From the NCBI GenBank assembly GCA_965613025.1, contig CBFDUE010000052.1, positions 1 to 16,932 on the forward strand: 16,932 bases of DNA. Reading direction: 5' to 3'. Origin of the DNA: CAYTXJ01 sp965613025. Lineage in GTDB: Bacteria; Desulfobacterota; DSM-4660; Desulfatiglandales; JALVMZ01. The translations under genes were made by a program, and so were the position numbers. Positions 1 through 8,110 of this stretch are shown piece by piece (positions within the stretch are counted from its first letter, which is position 1; each line of letters begins with the position of its first letter). The notes below the pieces were generated by a model. The model had not been told where the DNA came from. It saw only the letters and a program-made list of their open reading frames with translations, and made no database searches.

Positions 1-111
1 GAAAAACTAAAAGGTATGGAAGATAAAAGGGAAAACGCTAAAATTAACCATCCAAATGGAGCAGACCAGATAGCAGAATATTTCATAAAAAGACTTTCCA
101 TTTATGTATAA
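1..111 (+). CDS. C-terminal end of an unrecognised protein (5'-truncated)
   Basis: An open frame enters from the left edge and runs 36 codons to a TAA at 109-111. The tail contains NHPNGADQIAEYFIKRL, a short amphipathic helix of the kind seen at the C-terminus of MurG or diglyceride-glycosyltransferase-like GT-B enzymes. That resemblance is weak and rests on very few residues, so no function is assigned. Codon use matches the neighbours, which supports a real gene end rather than chance. The rest of the gene lies outside the window. Confidence 0.5.
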   Translation, partial: EKLKGMEDKRENAKINHPNGADQIAEYFIKRLSIYV

Positions 112-222
112 TTATGAATATTAGGGATCTTATCCACAGATTGCAGTTCCTTTAAAATATTTGACTTTTAAATTAATAGAAAAGAAAATAGAAAAAAGCC
201 CCGTATTAGGATTATGTAAAAG

Positions 223-1080
223 ATGGAGACTGTAGGATCTGGATACAACAAGGAAAAGATAAGGAAGATCATATATGAGGAACTACCCAGGATCATAAAA
301 GAGCATCCTGAAGTGAAGATGGAGTTATGGAATCTGTTATCTGGTGTATTTGCTCCAAAGGAGCAGACAGAGGATAGATTTGAGAAGCTACTTAAAGAGA
401 TACAGAGGCAGAGGGAGGAATCTCATAAGAAATTTGAAGAATACCAGAAACATCTTGCAGAACATGATAAGAAGTTCAATGCTCTTTGGGCAGAAGTAAG
501 GGCACTGAGGGAAGATTCAAATAAGAGGTTTGAAGAACACCGTAAGAGATTTGAGGAGAATGATAGAAAATTCAATGCGTTGTGGGCAGAAGTAAAGGCA
601 CTGAGAGAGGATTCAAACAGAAAGTTTGAAGAGATGCTCAATGAAATTCGTAGGGTGGATAGAAGGATTGACAGGACCATAGGTGCACTGGGTGCAAGGT
701 GGGGGATATCAACCGAACATACCTTCAGAGAAGCCATAAAATCAGTGATAGAGGATCTTACTGGCCTTAGGGTGGAGAGATATCTTAAGTATGATACAGA
801 GGGAAAGGTATTTGGCAGGCCTGATCAGGTGGAGCTGGATCTGGTAATTCACGATGGTATGGTATGGATAATGGAGATAAAGTCATCAATTAGCAAATCA
901 GAGGTATACACCTTCTTTAGGAAGGTGGAATTTTATAAAGAGAAAGAGGGAAAAGAAGTTAAAAGAAGGATAATAGTGAGTCCCATGATAGAGCCCTCTG
1001 CAATGGATGTCATAAAGGATCTGGGATTTGAATACTTTACCTCTCCTGAGGATATGGATCAAAGGGTCTCTAATTCATGA
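223..1080 (+). CDS. Coiled-coil protein with PD-(D/E)XK nuclease-like domain (DUF3782-type)
   Basis: A 285-residue cytoplasmic protein with no signal peptide or membrane segment. Residues 45-155 are a charged coiled coil holding two near-identical 24-residue blocks (82-105 and 114-137, each containing FNALWAEV and ALREDSN), 32 residues apart. Residues 156-275 look like a restriction-endonuclease fold: E165, then ELD at 204-206, then E218-I-K220 in the strand WIMEIKSS, matching the D-Xn-ExK core. Families of this architecture (DUF3782 and relatives) are common in thermophilic bacteria and archaea and are usually uncharacterised, so nuclease activity is inferred only from the motif. The ATG at 223 has only a weak AGG about 12 nt upstream. 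A decayed relative lies just downstream (1142-1309), suggesting a once-duplicated locus. Confidence 0.8.
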   Translation: METVGSGYNKEKIRKIIYEELPRIIKEHPEVKMELWNLLSGVFAPKEQTEDRFEKLLKEIQRQREESHKKFEEYQKHLAEHDKKFNALWAEVRALREDSNKRFEEHRKRFEENDRKFNALWAEVKALREDSNRKFEEMLNEIRRVDRRIDRTIGALGARWGISTEHTFREAIKSVIEDLTGLRVERYLKYDTEGKVFGRPDQVELDLVIHDGMVWIMEIKSSISKSEVYTFFRKVEFYKEKEGKEVKRRIIVSPMIEPSAMDVIKDLGFEYFTSPEDMDQRVSNS

Positions 1081-1141
1081 ATATGATCAATGAGATCGCT
1101 TCGCTCGCAAATGACTGTAAAATGGAATTTATTTTTAATGA

Positions 1142-1309
1142 TTTCAATATGTTACAAAAAATTTTGCCAAACTTGGGTTAAGCAGGCTTGAAAGGCTATT
1201 CACAGGGCAGTGGGGAAAGCTGATGGAGACGCTCTTTGAGGCATGAATCACTAAGCTATTTAAAGAGAGAGGGATAGAGATAAGCAAAGATTTCAGTAAA
1301 GCACGATAA
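1142..1309 (+). pseudogene. Decayed fragment of a DUF3782-like nuclease-family gene
   Basis: Read in the frame of position 1142, this stretch encodes LSRLERLFTGQWGKLMETLF, an in-frame TGA at 1244-1246, then ITKLFKERGIEISKDF and a TAA at 1307-1309. The pattern 'G.WGK.ME.L.E...KLFKERGIEI' is the entry to the nuclease-like domain in DUF3782-type proteins. It parallels residues 153-180 of the intact gene upstream (GALGARWGIS...). No start codon with a ribosome site is visible and the catalytic part is missing, so it is a remnant. Homology is judged by eye. Confidence 0.5.
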
Positions 1310-1349
1310 GATTGCTTCAGCTCCTTCGGAACTTTGCAATGGCTTTTTT
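1309..1349 (+). terminator. Hairpin with T-run, probable terminator
   Basis: Outer arms ATTGC (1311-1315) and GCAAT (1336-1340) enclose inner arms AGCTCC and GGAACT around a TTC loop, with one mismatch and small bulges. Six T residues follow at 1344-1349. The orientation suits ending transcription from the nuclease-like gene or its decayed neighbour. The T-run touches the stop codon of the convergent hydrolase gene. The stem also resembles a dispersed 'GATTGCTTC...GCAATG' type repeat. Confidence 0.45.
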
Positions 1350-2379
1350 ATTGTGTGATCAACCATTTATTTAGAGGGTCTTTGGCCCTGACAATATGTG
1401 CACCCATAGATTCAAATCTCTTAAATGCATTATCTGCCTGATCAGTATAATCAACTACTTCAGGGATTACAACAGGGCTTGTACAATCTTCAAGCAGATA
1501 GATCTTCCGGGTAAGAGAGGGATCTATATCTCTTAGCTTTTCCAAGAGATCCTCAACGGTCCATGCGACACAATGGCTCTTTGCCTCACCTGCAATTATA
1601 ATTGCATCAAATGAAAGGAGATGTTCAAAAAGGGATTGATCTTCCTCGGCTATGCTTTTGCCTTCATGGTCCTCTGTTACCTCTGCCCTAAGTGCGGAGT
1701 AGAATTCGGTAAGAGGGTAATTCCCCTTTAATCTAAATAGGGGCTGGGAATATCTACAGAGGGAGTGGAAGAATATTGCCTCTTCTAAGGAAGGAACTAA
1801 GGCATGACCGATACCTCCAAGCATTCCGTGATAGGGCCATATGGTAAGCTGGTATTTCCCCATCTCTTTTAGTCTTTCAATGTAATGTAAAAGGAATCTA
1901 TCTGCATAGTCCTTCTCTATTCCAAGGGCATATATGCACTCCTCTGCTATCTTCCATCTTCCACTTATCACATCATCCCTTGAAATTATGGTATAGGGCT
2001 CAGGATGTCTCCCTTCAGAGTCTTTAAAAAATATAGAATGGAATATCTGAACTGTCTGGTGGGTATCCATTGTAATTACAATCTCTGTAATATGGGAAAG
2101 ATTGGTATATATAAATTCACATATATTTATACAATCATCAACTGCTCCCCTTCCGGATCTGCCTGCCACAAATAGCTCAAAGTCTGGAATACAGAATGTG
2201 TTTTGAAGATCAATTAAAAATAGGCATATACGAAAATCGTCCTTATAAGCAGGTGGGATTGAATGCCTCTCTTTCCACTCCTCTGCCTCTTTTGCCCTTT
2301 CTTGATAGGGAACCCTCCATATGTCTTTTACCTTTTTGGGTTCAAAAAAAGAGGGGATAGGCAATTGTCTTAGTTCCAT
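1348..2379 (-). CDS. Isochorismatase/nicotinamidase-like cysteine hydrolase
   Basis: A 343-residue soluble protein of the cysteine hydrolase superfamily, which cleaves amides such as nicotinamide or isochorismate-type substrates. Numbering from the upstream Met in frame, D62 in LIDLQNTF, K223 in RLKGNYPL and C275 in SHCVAWT form the catalytic Asp-Lys-Cys triad. D110-T-H112 and H119 are candidate metal ligands, as in nicotinamidases. It is longer than nicotinamidases (about 200 residues) because of an N-terminal extension and an insert around 125-180, so the substrate is not assigned. I chose the ATG at 2379 over the one at 2394: GGGAGGA lies about 6 nt before 2379 and the 2394 start would overlap the upstream gene. 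The gene begins 2 nt after the histidine kinase stop, so the two are probably translationally coupled. Confidence 0.85.
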   Translation of the reverse strand: MELRQLPIPSFFEPKKVKDIWRVPYQERAKEAEEWKERHSIPPAYKDDFRICLFLIDLQNTFCIPDFELFVAGRSGRGAVDDCINICEFIYTNLSHITEIVITMDTHQTVQIFHSIFFKDSEGRHPEPYTIISRDDVISGRWKIAEECIYALGIEKDYADRFLLHYIERLKEMGKYQLTIWPYHGMLGGIGHALVPSLEEAIFFHSLCRYSQPLFRLKGNYPLTEFYSALRAEVTEDHEGKSIAEEDQSLFEHLLSFDAIIIAGEAKSHCVAWTVEDLLEKLRDIDPSLTRKIYLLEDCTSPVVIPEVVDYTDQADNAFKRFESMGAHIVRAKDPLNKWLITQ

Positions 2380-2381
2380 AC

Positions 2382-3536
2382 CTAATCCTCCCATCTTTCA
2401 ACCCTTATGGGTCTTCTTCTTTCATAAGGAAGGAATATCTTAAAGGATGTTCCTTCACCCAAGGTGGATTCCACCTCCACCCTTCCTCCGTGATCATGAA
2501 TTATCTTTCTAAGTATGGCAAGATCAATTCCTGCCCCTTTTGGTTTGGTAGAGAAAAATGGATGAAATATGAATGGTAGATCATCTTCATGGATGCCCTT
2601 TCCTGTATCTTTAAATAGGATGAGGGCTGAGTCACTTTCCTGCTTAAATTTTACCTCAATACATCCTTCCCCTTCCATGGCATCAAGGGCATTTTCTATT
2701 AAGATGGAAAATACCCTCTTTATCAAGTCTGGATCCACCCTGAGGATGAGGTCAACAGTTTCCATCTTAATATCAATTCCTCTTCTCTTTATCTCATCCA
2801 TGTATGACATCAGTGCATCATTTAGGAGCTCTAAGAGATTGCATTCTTCAAGACATGGAGGCTCAGGCCTTACAAAGAAGTCCACCTTTTTAATTATGTT
2901 TTCAATCCTACGGAGATTGTAAAGGATATATCCATACTCCTTTTTATTGTAATAGTATTTTTCACAGCTCTTATACAGCCTCTGCATAAAGCCTCCTAAG
3001 GCAGTAAGCGGATTTCTAATTTCATGGGCAATTCCATTTGCAATCTTTACAAGCTCTTCATAGTGGAATCTTCTAAGCTCCTTTTCAATCCTCTTCCATC
3101 TGTCAATATCTTTAATGGAAAAGAGAATGCATCTCTTCCCATTATTTTCATTCCTTATGGGTTTCATGGTAAGATGAACAAAGAAGGGAGTCATATCCTT
3201 CTTCAATAACATTATTTCATCATCAAAGCCCTCCCCCTTTTTTGCAAGGAAGAGAAGATTTCTATATAACACCTCTCTGTCATCATCGTCAAAGAGACAG
3301 GCTAAGGACTTCCCGCACAGCTCTTCTGGAAAATAGCCCAACATATCCTTTGCCATATGATTTATTGCGCTTATATTTCCTACCATATCGGTAATAACTA
3401 TAAGTTCCTTTGATATTAAAAAGAGCTCCTCAAGGAGTTGTGAACTCTGAAGACACACATTCAGAAATGGTTTAATAGATAGGTTCGGCTTCATTTTTTG
3501 AGATTTTAATTCTTTTAAGAGCTTTAAGTAAAGCAA
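2382..3536 (-). CDS. PAS domain sensor histidine kinase (soluble, orphan)
   Basis: A 384-residue two-component sensor kinase. A PAS domain spans about 38-145 (ITDMVGNISAINHMAKDMLG at its start), followed by a HisKA segment with the phosphorylated H171 in GIAHEIRNPLTAL. The HATPase domain shows the N box with N282 in ENALDAM, G1 D310-T-G-K-G, and an F box FHPFFST. The G2 box reads G334-A-G-I-D-L, where the usual GxGLGL has Gly instead of Asp. No membrane helix or signal peptide is seen, so it senses something in the cytoplasm. No response regulator is adjacent. The longest frame starts at a TTG (3536); an in-frame ATG at 3494 would drop 14 residues, and neither has a good ribosome site. It shares a transcript with the downstream hydrolase. 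Confidence 0.9.
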   Translation of the reverse strand: MLYLKLLKELKSQKMKPNLSIKPFLNVCLQSSQLLEELFLISKELIVITDMVGNISAINHMAKDMLGYFPEELCGKSLACLFDDDDREVLYRNLLFLAKKGEGFDDEIMLLKKDMTPFFVHLTMKPIRNENNGKRCILFSIKDIDRWKRIEKELRRFHYEELVKIANGIAHEIRNPLTALGGFMQRLYKSCEKYYYNKKEYGYILYNLRRIENIIKKVDFFVRPEPPCLEECNLLELLNDALMSYMDEIKRRGIDIKMETVDLILRVDPDLIKRVFSILIENALDAMEGEGCIEVKFKQESDSALILFKDTGKGIHEDDLPFIFHPFFSTKPKGAGIDLAILRKIIHDHGGRVEVESTLGEGTSFKIFLPYERRRPIRVERWED

Positions 3537-3539
3537 AAA

Positions 3540-3568
3540 TTGTTTTAAAAAGATATCGATTATATTAA
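3540..3568 (+). promoter_or_regulatory. Weak candidate promoter of the YihY-like gene
   Basis: TTGTTT (3540-3545) and TATTAA (3563-3568) are spaced 17 nt. They overlap the stronger promoter read in the opposite direction, so the two transcripts may compete. In such AT-rich DNA a match of this quality could be chance. Confidence 0.22.
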
Positions 3569-3588
3569 ATTAAGTCTATAAATTTCAA
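3559..3588 (-). promoter_or_regulatory. Predicted sigma70-type promoter of the histidine kinase operon
   Basis: On the minus strand a TTGAAA box (3588-3583) is followed after 18 nt by a perfect TATAAT (3564-3559). Transcription would begin near 3552, about 15 nt before the TTG start codon at 3536. It lies in a 61-bp divergent intergenic region. Confidence 0.5.
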
Positions 3589-3597
3589 AAATTTTGC

Positions 3598-4926
3598 ATG
3601 ATGAACTTTTTAAAAAAAGGTTATATCAGGATAAAGGAATTTTTAAATGAGGATATATGGGAGTCTACCCCTTCCTCACCGCTTAAAGGATTTGTATATA
3701 AGGTCTTAAAAGTAGCATTTGTAAGCATAAGTGGCTTTTCAAAGGATAAGGTATTTCTGAGAGCATCTGCACTGACCTTCTATTCTCTTCTTTCCATAAT
3801 CCCTTTCCTTGCCATGGTATTTGGGATCTCTAAGGGGTTTGGTTTTGAAAACACCCTTCGCACCCTTATTCTGAACAGGTTTAAAGGCCAAGAAGAGATT
3901 GCTACAAGACTTATTGAGATATCTACCAGGATGCTTGAAAATGTCAAAGGAGGAGTTGTAGCTGGCATAGGGCTTCTTATTCTTATATACACATCCCTTA
4001 AGATACTATCCCATATGGAAAATGCAATGAATGATATCTGGTATGTGAAAAATTCAAGGGATCTCTGGAAGAAGATAAATGACTATGTGGCAATCATGTT
4101 CATCGGAACCTTGGTATGGATACTCTCAAGTGCACTTACCGTAAGTATTGCAACTGAAGTAAAATCCCTGCTGTCTAAGATATCCATCCTAAACGCCATA
4201 AGTCCCGCTATCTATGTGGGCTTTCGCTTTATTCCATATTGTGTAATATGGATATTATTTACATTTCTCTACTCTGTAATGCCCAATACCAGAGTCACTC
4301 TCGCCTCTTCACTTATTGGTGGAATCATAGGAGGCTCCATCTATCAGATATTTCAATGGGGATATATAAAGTTGCAGATCCATGTGCTTAAATACAATAC
4401 AGTATATGGCTCTTTTGCCGCACTTCCTATGTTTTTCATATGGCTGAATATTAGCTGGCTTATCTTCCTGTTTGGAGCTGAAATCTCCTATGCATATCAG
4501 AACCATGAATCATATAGATCTGAAGAGATGTTTAGAAATCTCAGCCATACAAAAAAGAGGCTCTTGGAACTTGGAATCCTTTACCTGATAATTCAGAGAT
4601 TTAAGAGGGGAGAACCCCCTCCCACACCATCTGATATCTCTGAACAACTACATATCCCTGCCTCTCTTGTGGATGCAATGCTGGATGAACTTCAGGGAGC
4701 TGGTCTTATAAACAGATTAGAGGGAGATAGAAAGGTTTTTCAGATTGCAAAGGACCCTGATGAGATAACCATAAAGAGCGCAATGGAGTTCTTGGATAAA
4801 GAGGGTATGGATATGAAATTTAAGGACATAGACAATGAACCCATAAAGAGGCTTAAGAGATATCTGGATGAGCTTGAAGCCCATATTGAAAGCTCCCCAT
4901 ATAATCTAAAACTAAAAGATATCTAA
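3598..4926 (+). CDS. YihY/BrkB (UPF0761) family inner-membrane protein
   Basis: A 442-residue polytopic membrane protein of the YihY/BrkB family, once misannotated as ribonuclease BN. The family signature RASALTFYSLLSIIPFLAM is at 55-73. Hydrophobic segments lie at about 57-77, 118-138, 163-185, 203-228, 235-255 and 268-298, the last carrying the hallmark FAALPMFFIWLN...LFGAEISYAY. After the membrane part, residues 315-385 resemble a winged-helix domain (PSDISEQLHIPASLVDAMLDE), a common C-terminal extension in this family. The biochemical role is unknown; transport or cell-envelope functions have been proposed for relatives. Two ATGs are adjacent (3598 and 3601) and no Shine-Dalgarno is evident. 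It is convergent with the PHP-helicase gene, sharing two bases of stop codon. Confidence 0.9.
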   Translation: MMNFLKKGYIRIKEFLNEDIWESTPSSPLKGFVYKVLKVAFVSISGFSKDKVFLRASALTFYSLLSIIPFLAMVFGISKGFGFENTLRTLILNRFKGQEEIATRLIEISTRMLENVKGGVVAGIGLLILIYTSLKILSHMENAMNDIWYVKNSRDLWKKINDYVAIMFIGTLVWILSSALTVSIATEVKSLLSKISILNAISPAIYVGFRFIPYCVIWILFTFLYSVMPNTRVTLASSLIGGIIGGSIYQIFQWGYIKLQIHVLKYNTVYGSFAALPMFFIWLNISWLIFLFGAEISYAYQNHESYRSEEMFRNLSHTKKRLLELGILYLIIQRFKRGEPPPTPSDISEQLHIPASLVDAMLDELQGAGLINRLEGDRKVFQIAKDPDEITIKSAMEFLDKEGMDMKFKDIDNEPIKRLKRYLDELEAHIESSPYNLKLKDI

Positions 4927-7900
4927 AAGAGTGAAAGTTGAGATTGATCCCTTTTTATCTTCTTAGGGGAGCGGCCTTCTTCCGTATGGACTGAAAGCTC
5001 TTTAAAGGCAGTGAGATATGGAGAGGGTGGAAGGGATACCCATCTGCCATTAATCATCCGCCTCTCTGTATATATCAGGGTGAGAAAGAGCCTTGCCCTT
5101 GTCATTCCCACATAAAATATCCTTTTTTCTTCATCCATATCCGCCTCTTTGTATATACTAAGCGGTATAAGGCCATCTTCAAAGCCACATATAAATACTG
5201 ACTGCCATTCAAGCCCCTTTGCAGCATGGATAGTCATAAGGGAGACCCTATCTCCAATGAGTTGGTGCTGATCCATCCCCCTTTCCAAAGAGATATGATT
5301 TAAAAAGGAAGTGAGATTTCCAGAAAAATCCTCTGCCATTCCCTTAAATTGCTCAAATAGATGGAGCTCTTCATCTGAGTGAAATTCAATCTCTAATATC
5401 TCCACGATCCCATCTAAGATCTCATAAAGGGACTGCTCAGAAGGGATAGCCCTTATCTTTTCGTATTGCTTTTTACCAATATCTTTCAGAAACCTATCTC
5501 TAAGAAGGGGTATTTCAGGGTGGGCAAGGAGCATCATCCCTTTCCAGATCCTATCAATGGGAGGTTTCTGAATCAGCGGTTGTTTTCCCGATCTTATATA
5601 GGGTATTCCAAATTTTTTAAATGCATCTTCAAATAGATCGGCCTGCTGATTTGTCCTAAACAGTATGGCAATATCTGAAAAAGATATGGTATCCTGTAGC
5701 TCACCTCTTTTATGTGATGTATCCATCCATAAGAAACTGGTACCTCCTATGGCATCTTCTATCTCTTTGGCTATAAATTCTGCCTCTTTCCAATGATCTT
5801 TGCATCTTACCACCTTAATAGGCACTTCCCTTCTATCATATGCCCTAAGGGGGGTTTTGTGTCTCATTAATCTTGCACCACAGCGAAGGATATTGGATGT
5901 GGATCTATAATTTACATTTAGGGAGATGGAAGATGCAGGAGGAAAGTCTTTTGAAAATCTAAAGAAGTTTTCCCTATCTGCCCCTCTAAAGCCATATATG
6001 GCCTGATCAGGATCTCCGATTGCAGTAATATGGGATCTTGAAGGTTCAAATAGCCCCTTCAGTATCATCACCTGAAGGGGATTGGTATCTTGATATTCAT
6101 CTACAAAGATATAGGGAAATCTCTCTGCATATCTTTTAGAAATTTCCCTTTTCTTTAAAAGCCTCACGGTCTCTATTTCAAGATCCAAAAAATCAAGCAT
6201 GGAATTTTCTCTAAGCCTCTTTGTATAGTGTTCAATAAGATCCTTTACATCTTTACCTATATCCATCTTGCCTTTTGAAAGCCTGATCCTGGATGGGATA
6301 AATTCTTTCAAAAGCCTTTGCCTACTCTTTGCCTCTTTCCATCTTTCTCTCACTATGTCCCTTAAGATCTCTTCAGAGAGCCGCTCATTACATATGATAA
6401 ATGGATCTGGAAGGGAAAGGATTTGGGAATTTTCTCTTAAGATATCTGCACAGAACCCATGAAATGTATTCACATACAGCCCTTTAATCTCCTTGATCCT
6501 AAGGATCTCTGCTATCCTCTGCCTCATCTCCTCTGCAGCCTTTCTTGTAAAGGTAAGTGCCAAGATCTGAGATGGACTTGCCTCTTGGGAGATGAGAAAA
6601 GAGGAGATCCTATGAGCTAAGGTAAAGGTCTTACCTGTCCCAGGCCCTGCCATAATCAGGAGATTTTCCCCCCTAAATAGAACGGCCTCTCTCTGTTTCT
6701 CATTTAGCTCCTTTAATATACCATGATCCTTCTCTCTGAGGGTAGAAGATATAACCTCTTCTTTTTTCCCTTCCCTATCACCTTTCTGCTCATCTGCTTC
6801 TCCTTCCTCTTTATTCTCCTCAGGTATGGAAAAGAGTCTCATCTGGGAGGAGAGCTCTAAGAGCTCCCCCTCTTTAAAGAGTCTTATCCTTCCATACCTT
6901 CCATCATATCCCGCCTCCTTTATAACCCTTCCCTCCCTCATCCTCTTGATGGCCTCCTTTAAAAGCGGAGGATCATCCTTTATCTGATCCAAGGGGATAT
7001 ACATGAGTATATGAAGCTCAGGCCCCATCTCTTTTAAAAGCATCTCATATTGCTCTTTTACCTTCTTGGTAGAAGGAGAACTTCCCATAAGCTCAGCCAA
7101 GATCTCATCTAAGGGGATAAGGGAGTAAAAGGGCCTTTGAAGCTGAGGGCTCTTTCTATCTGCAAGTTCAAATACCCTATGTAATACCCCCACTGTTATG
7201 GGCCTATTACATACAGGGCATATCCCTCCATATCTTCGGGTCTCTTCTGGGTGAAGACATATACCACACCTTCTGTGCCCATCTAAGTGATATTTTCCCT
7301 CTTCTGGAAAGAACTCTATTGTGCCTAAGAATCCTTCCCCTGTCTTTATGCATTTAAAGATAGAGGGGTAATTTAACTCTGAGTCCATCAGATTTGCTTC
7401 CCTTCCAAGCTTTGCCAAGGAGTGGGCATCTGAGTTGGAAACCAATATGTAGTCGTCTAAGCAAGAAAGATATCTATTCATTATAGGATCAGATGAAAGC
7501 CCTGTCTCTAAGGCAGATATTTCAGATGAAAGCTCTCCGAAGCATTCCTCTATCTCATCAAAGCCAGAGCGTGAGCCAAAGAGTGAAAACCAAGGGGTCC
7601 ATATGTGTGCCGGGATAAACAGCGCTCTAAGATCAATTTCAAGCACAATTTCAAGCAGATCCTTGGAGTCAATTCCCAAGATAGGCCTTCCATCTGCCGT
7701 TATATTACCTATCTTTGAAAGTCTTCTGTTCAATCTTTCAACCGACCTGAAATCGGGCATAAGTATCAGATGGTGGAGCTTTCTAAGCCTTCCTCCCTTC
7801 TTATATATGCAACTAAGCTCACCTGAAAGGATAAATCTGGGCTCACTTCTGCAGGAGTCATGAATATCCTTGGATACCCTATCCCTTAAATCTCTTTTTA

Positions 7901-8096
7901 GAGTATATAGCCCCTCCTCTGCCTCTGTGAGTTTTTCTTTTAGCTCCTTTAACCACCCAGGATGGGTAATATCACCTGTTCCGATGAGATTAAGCCCCTT
8001 TTTCTGAGCCCATATATAGAGATTTTCAGGAATAAGCTGCGAAGAGGTGGCTCTGCTAAAACGGGAATGTATATGGAGATCAGCTATGAGTCTCAT
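4923..8096 (-). CDS. PHP phosphoesterase (COG1379-like) fused to UvrD/PcrA-family DNA helicase
   Basis: A 1057-residue fusion. Residues 1-270 form a PHP metal-dependent phosphoesterase domain: D6-L-H8-I-H10, H45, E93, H164 and D223-A-H225. A zinc-ribbon-like pair follows (C277-x2-C280 and C293-x2-C296). Residues 460-1035 are a full superfamily 1A 3'-5' helicase: Walker A GPGTGKT 484-490, TFTRKAAEEM 515-524, VDEYQDTNP 665-673, GDPDQAIYGFRGA, NYRS at 729, TIHAAKGLEW 955-964 and YVGMTRAR. The protein ends in QLSLF (1053-1057), the consensus for binding the DNA polymerase beta clamp. A role in replication-linked repair is inferred. The start is the ATG at 8096, giving MRLIADLHIHS; longer in-frame starts up to 8231 would run into the divergent gene. 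No ribosome site precedes it and the predicted transcript leader is very short. Confidence 0.93.
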   Translation of the reverse strand: MRLIADLHIHSRFSRATSSQLIPENLYIWAQKKGLNLIGTGDITHPGWLKELKEKLTEAEEGLYTLKRDLRDRVSKDIHDSCRSEPRFILSGELSCIYKKGGRLRKLHHLILMPDFRSVERLNRRLSKIGNITADGRPILGIDSKDLLEIVLEIDLRALFIPAHIWTPWFSLFGSRSGFDEIEECFGELSSEISALETGLSSDPIMNRYLSCLDDYILVSNSDAHSLAKLGREANLMDSELNYPSIFKCIKTGEGFLGTIEFFPEEGKYHLDGHRRCGICLHPEETRRYGGICPVCNRPITVGVLHRVFELADRKSPQLQRPFYSLIPLDEILAELMGSSPSTKKVKEQYEMLLKEMGPELHILMYIPLDQIKDDPPLLKEAIKRMREGRVIKEAGYDGRYGRIRLFKEGELLELSSQMRLFSIPEENKEEGEADEQKGDREGKKEEVISSTLREKDHGILKELNEKQREAVLFRGENLLIMAGPGTGKTFTLAHRISSFLISQEASPSQILALTFTRKAAEEMRQRIAEILRIKEIKGLYVNTFHGFCADILRENSQILSLPDPFIICNERLSEEILRDIVRERWKEAKSRQRLLKEFIPSRIRLSKGKMDIGKDVKDLIEHYTKRLRENSMLDFLDLEIETVRLLKKREISKRYAERFPYIFVDEYQDTNPLQVMILKGLFEPSRSHITAIGDPDQAIYGFRGADRENFFRFSKDFPPASSISLNVNYRSTSNILRCGARLMRHKTPLRAYDRREVPIKVVRCKDHWKEAEFIAKEIEDAIGGTSFLWMDTSHKRGELQDTISFSDIAILFRTNQQADLFEDAFKKFGIPYIRSGKQPLIQKPPIDRIWKGMMLLAHPEIPLLRDRFLKDIGKKQYEKIRAIPSEQSLYEILDGIVEILEIEFHSDEELHLFEQFKGMAEDFSGNLTSFLNHISLERGMDQHQLIGDRVSLMTIHAAKGLEWQSVFICGFEDGLIPLSIYKEADMDEEKRIFYVGMTRARLFLTLIYTERRMINGRWVSLPPSPYLTAFKELSVHTEEGRSPKKIKRDQSQLSLF

Positions 8097-8110
8097 ATTC
8101 TTGGCACTGC

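Noticed and set aside
130..138. Perfect DnaA box TTATCCACA in an intergenic region, possible replication origin
   Set aside because: Only one box is present there, with no cluster, no AT-rich unwinding region pattern and no dnaA or dnaN nearby. A second perfect match (11840-11848) lies inside the acs coding sequence, showing that single matches occur by chance.
423..737. 104-codon minus-strand frame rich in Ser, Leu and Phe
   Set aside because: It is the antisense of the repetitive coiled-coil region, and its internal repeats simply mirror the sense gene.
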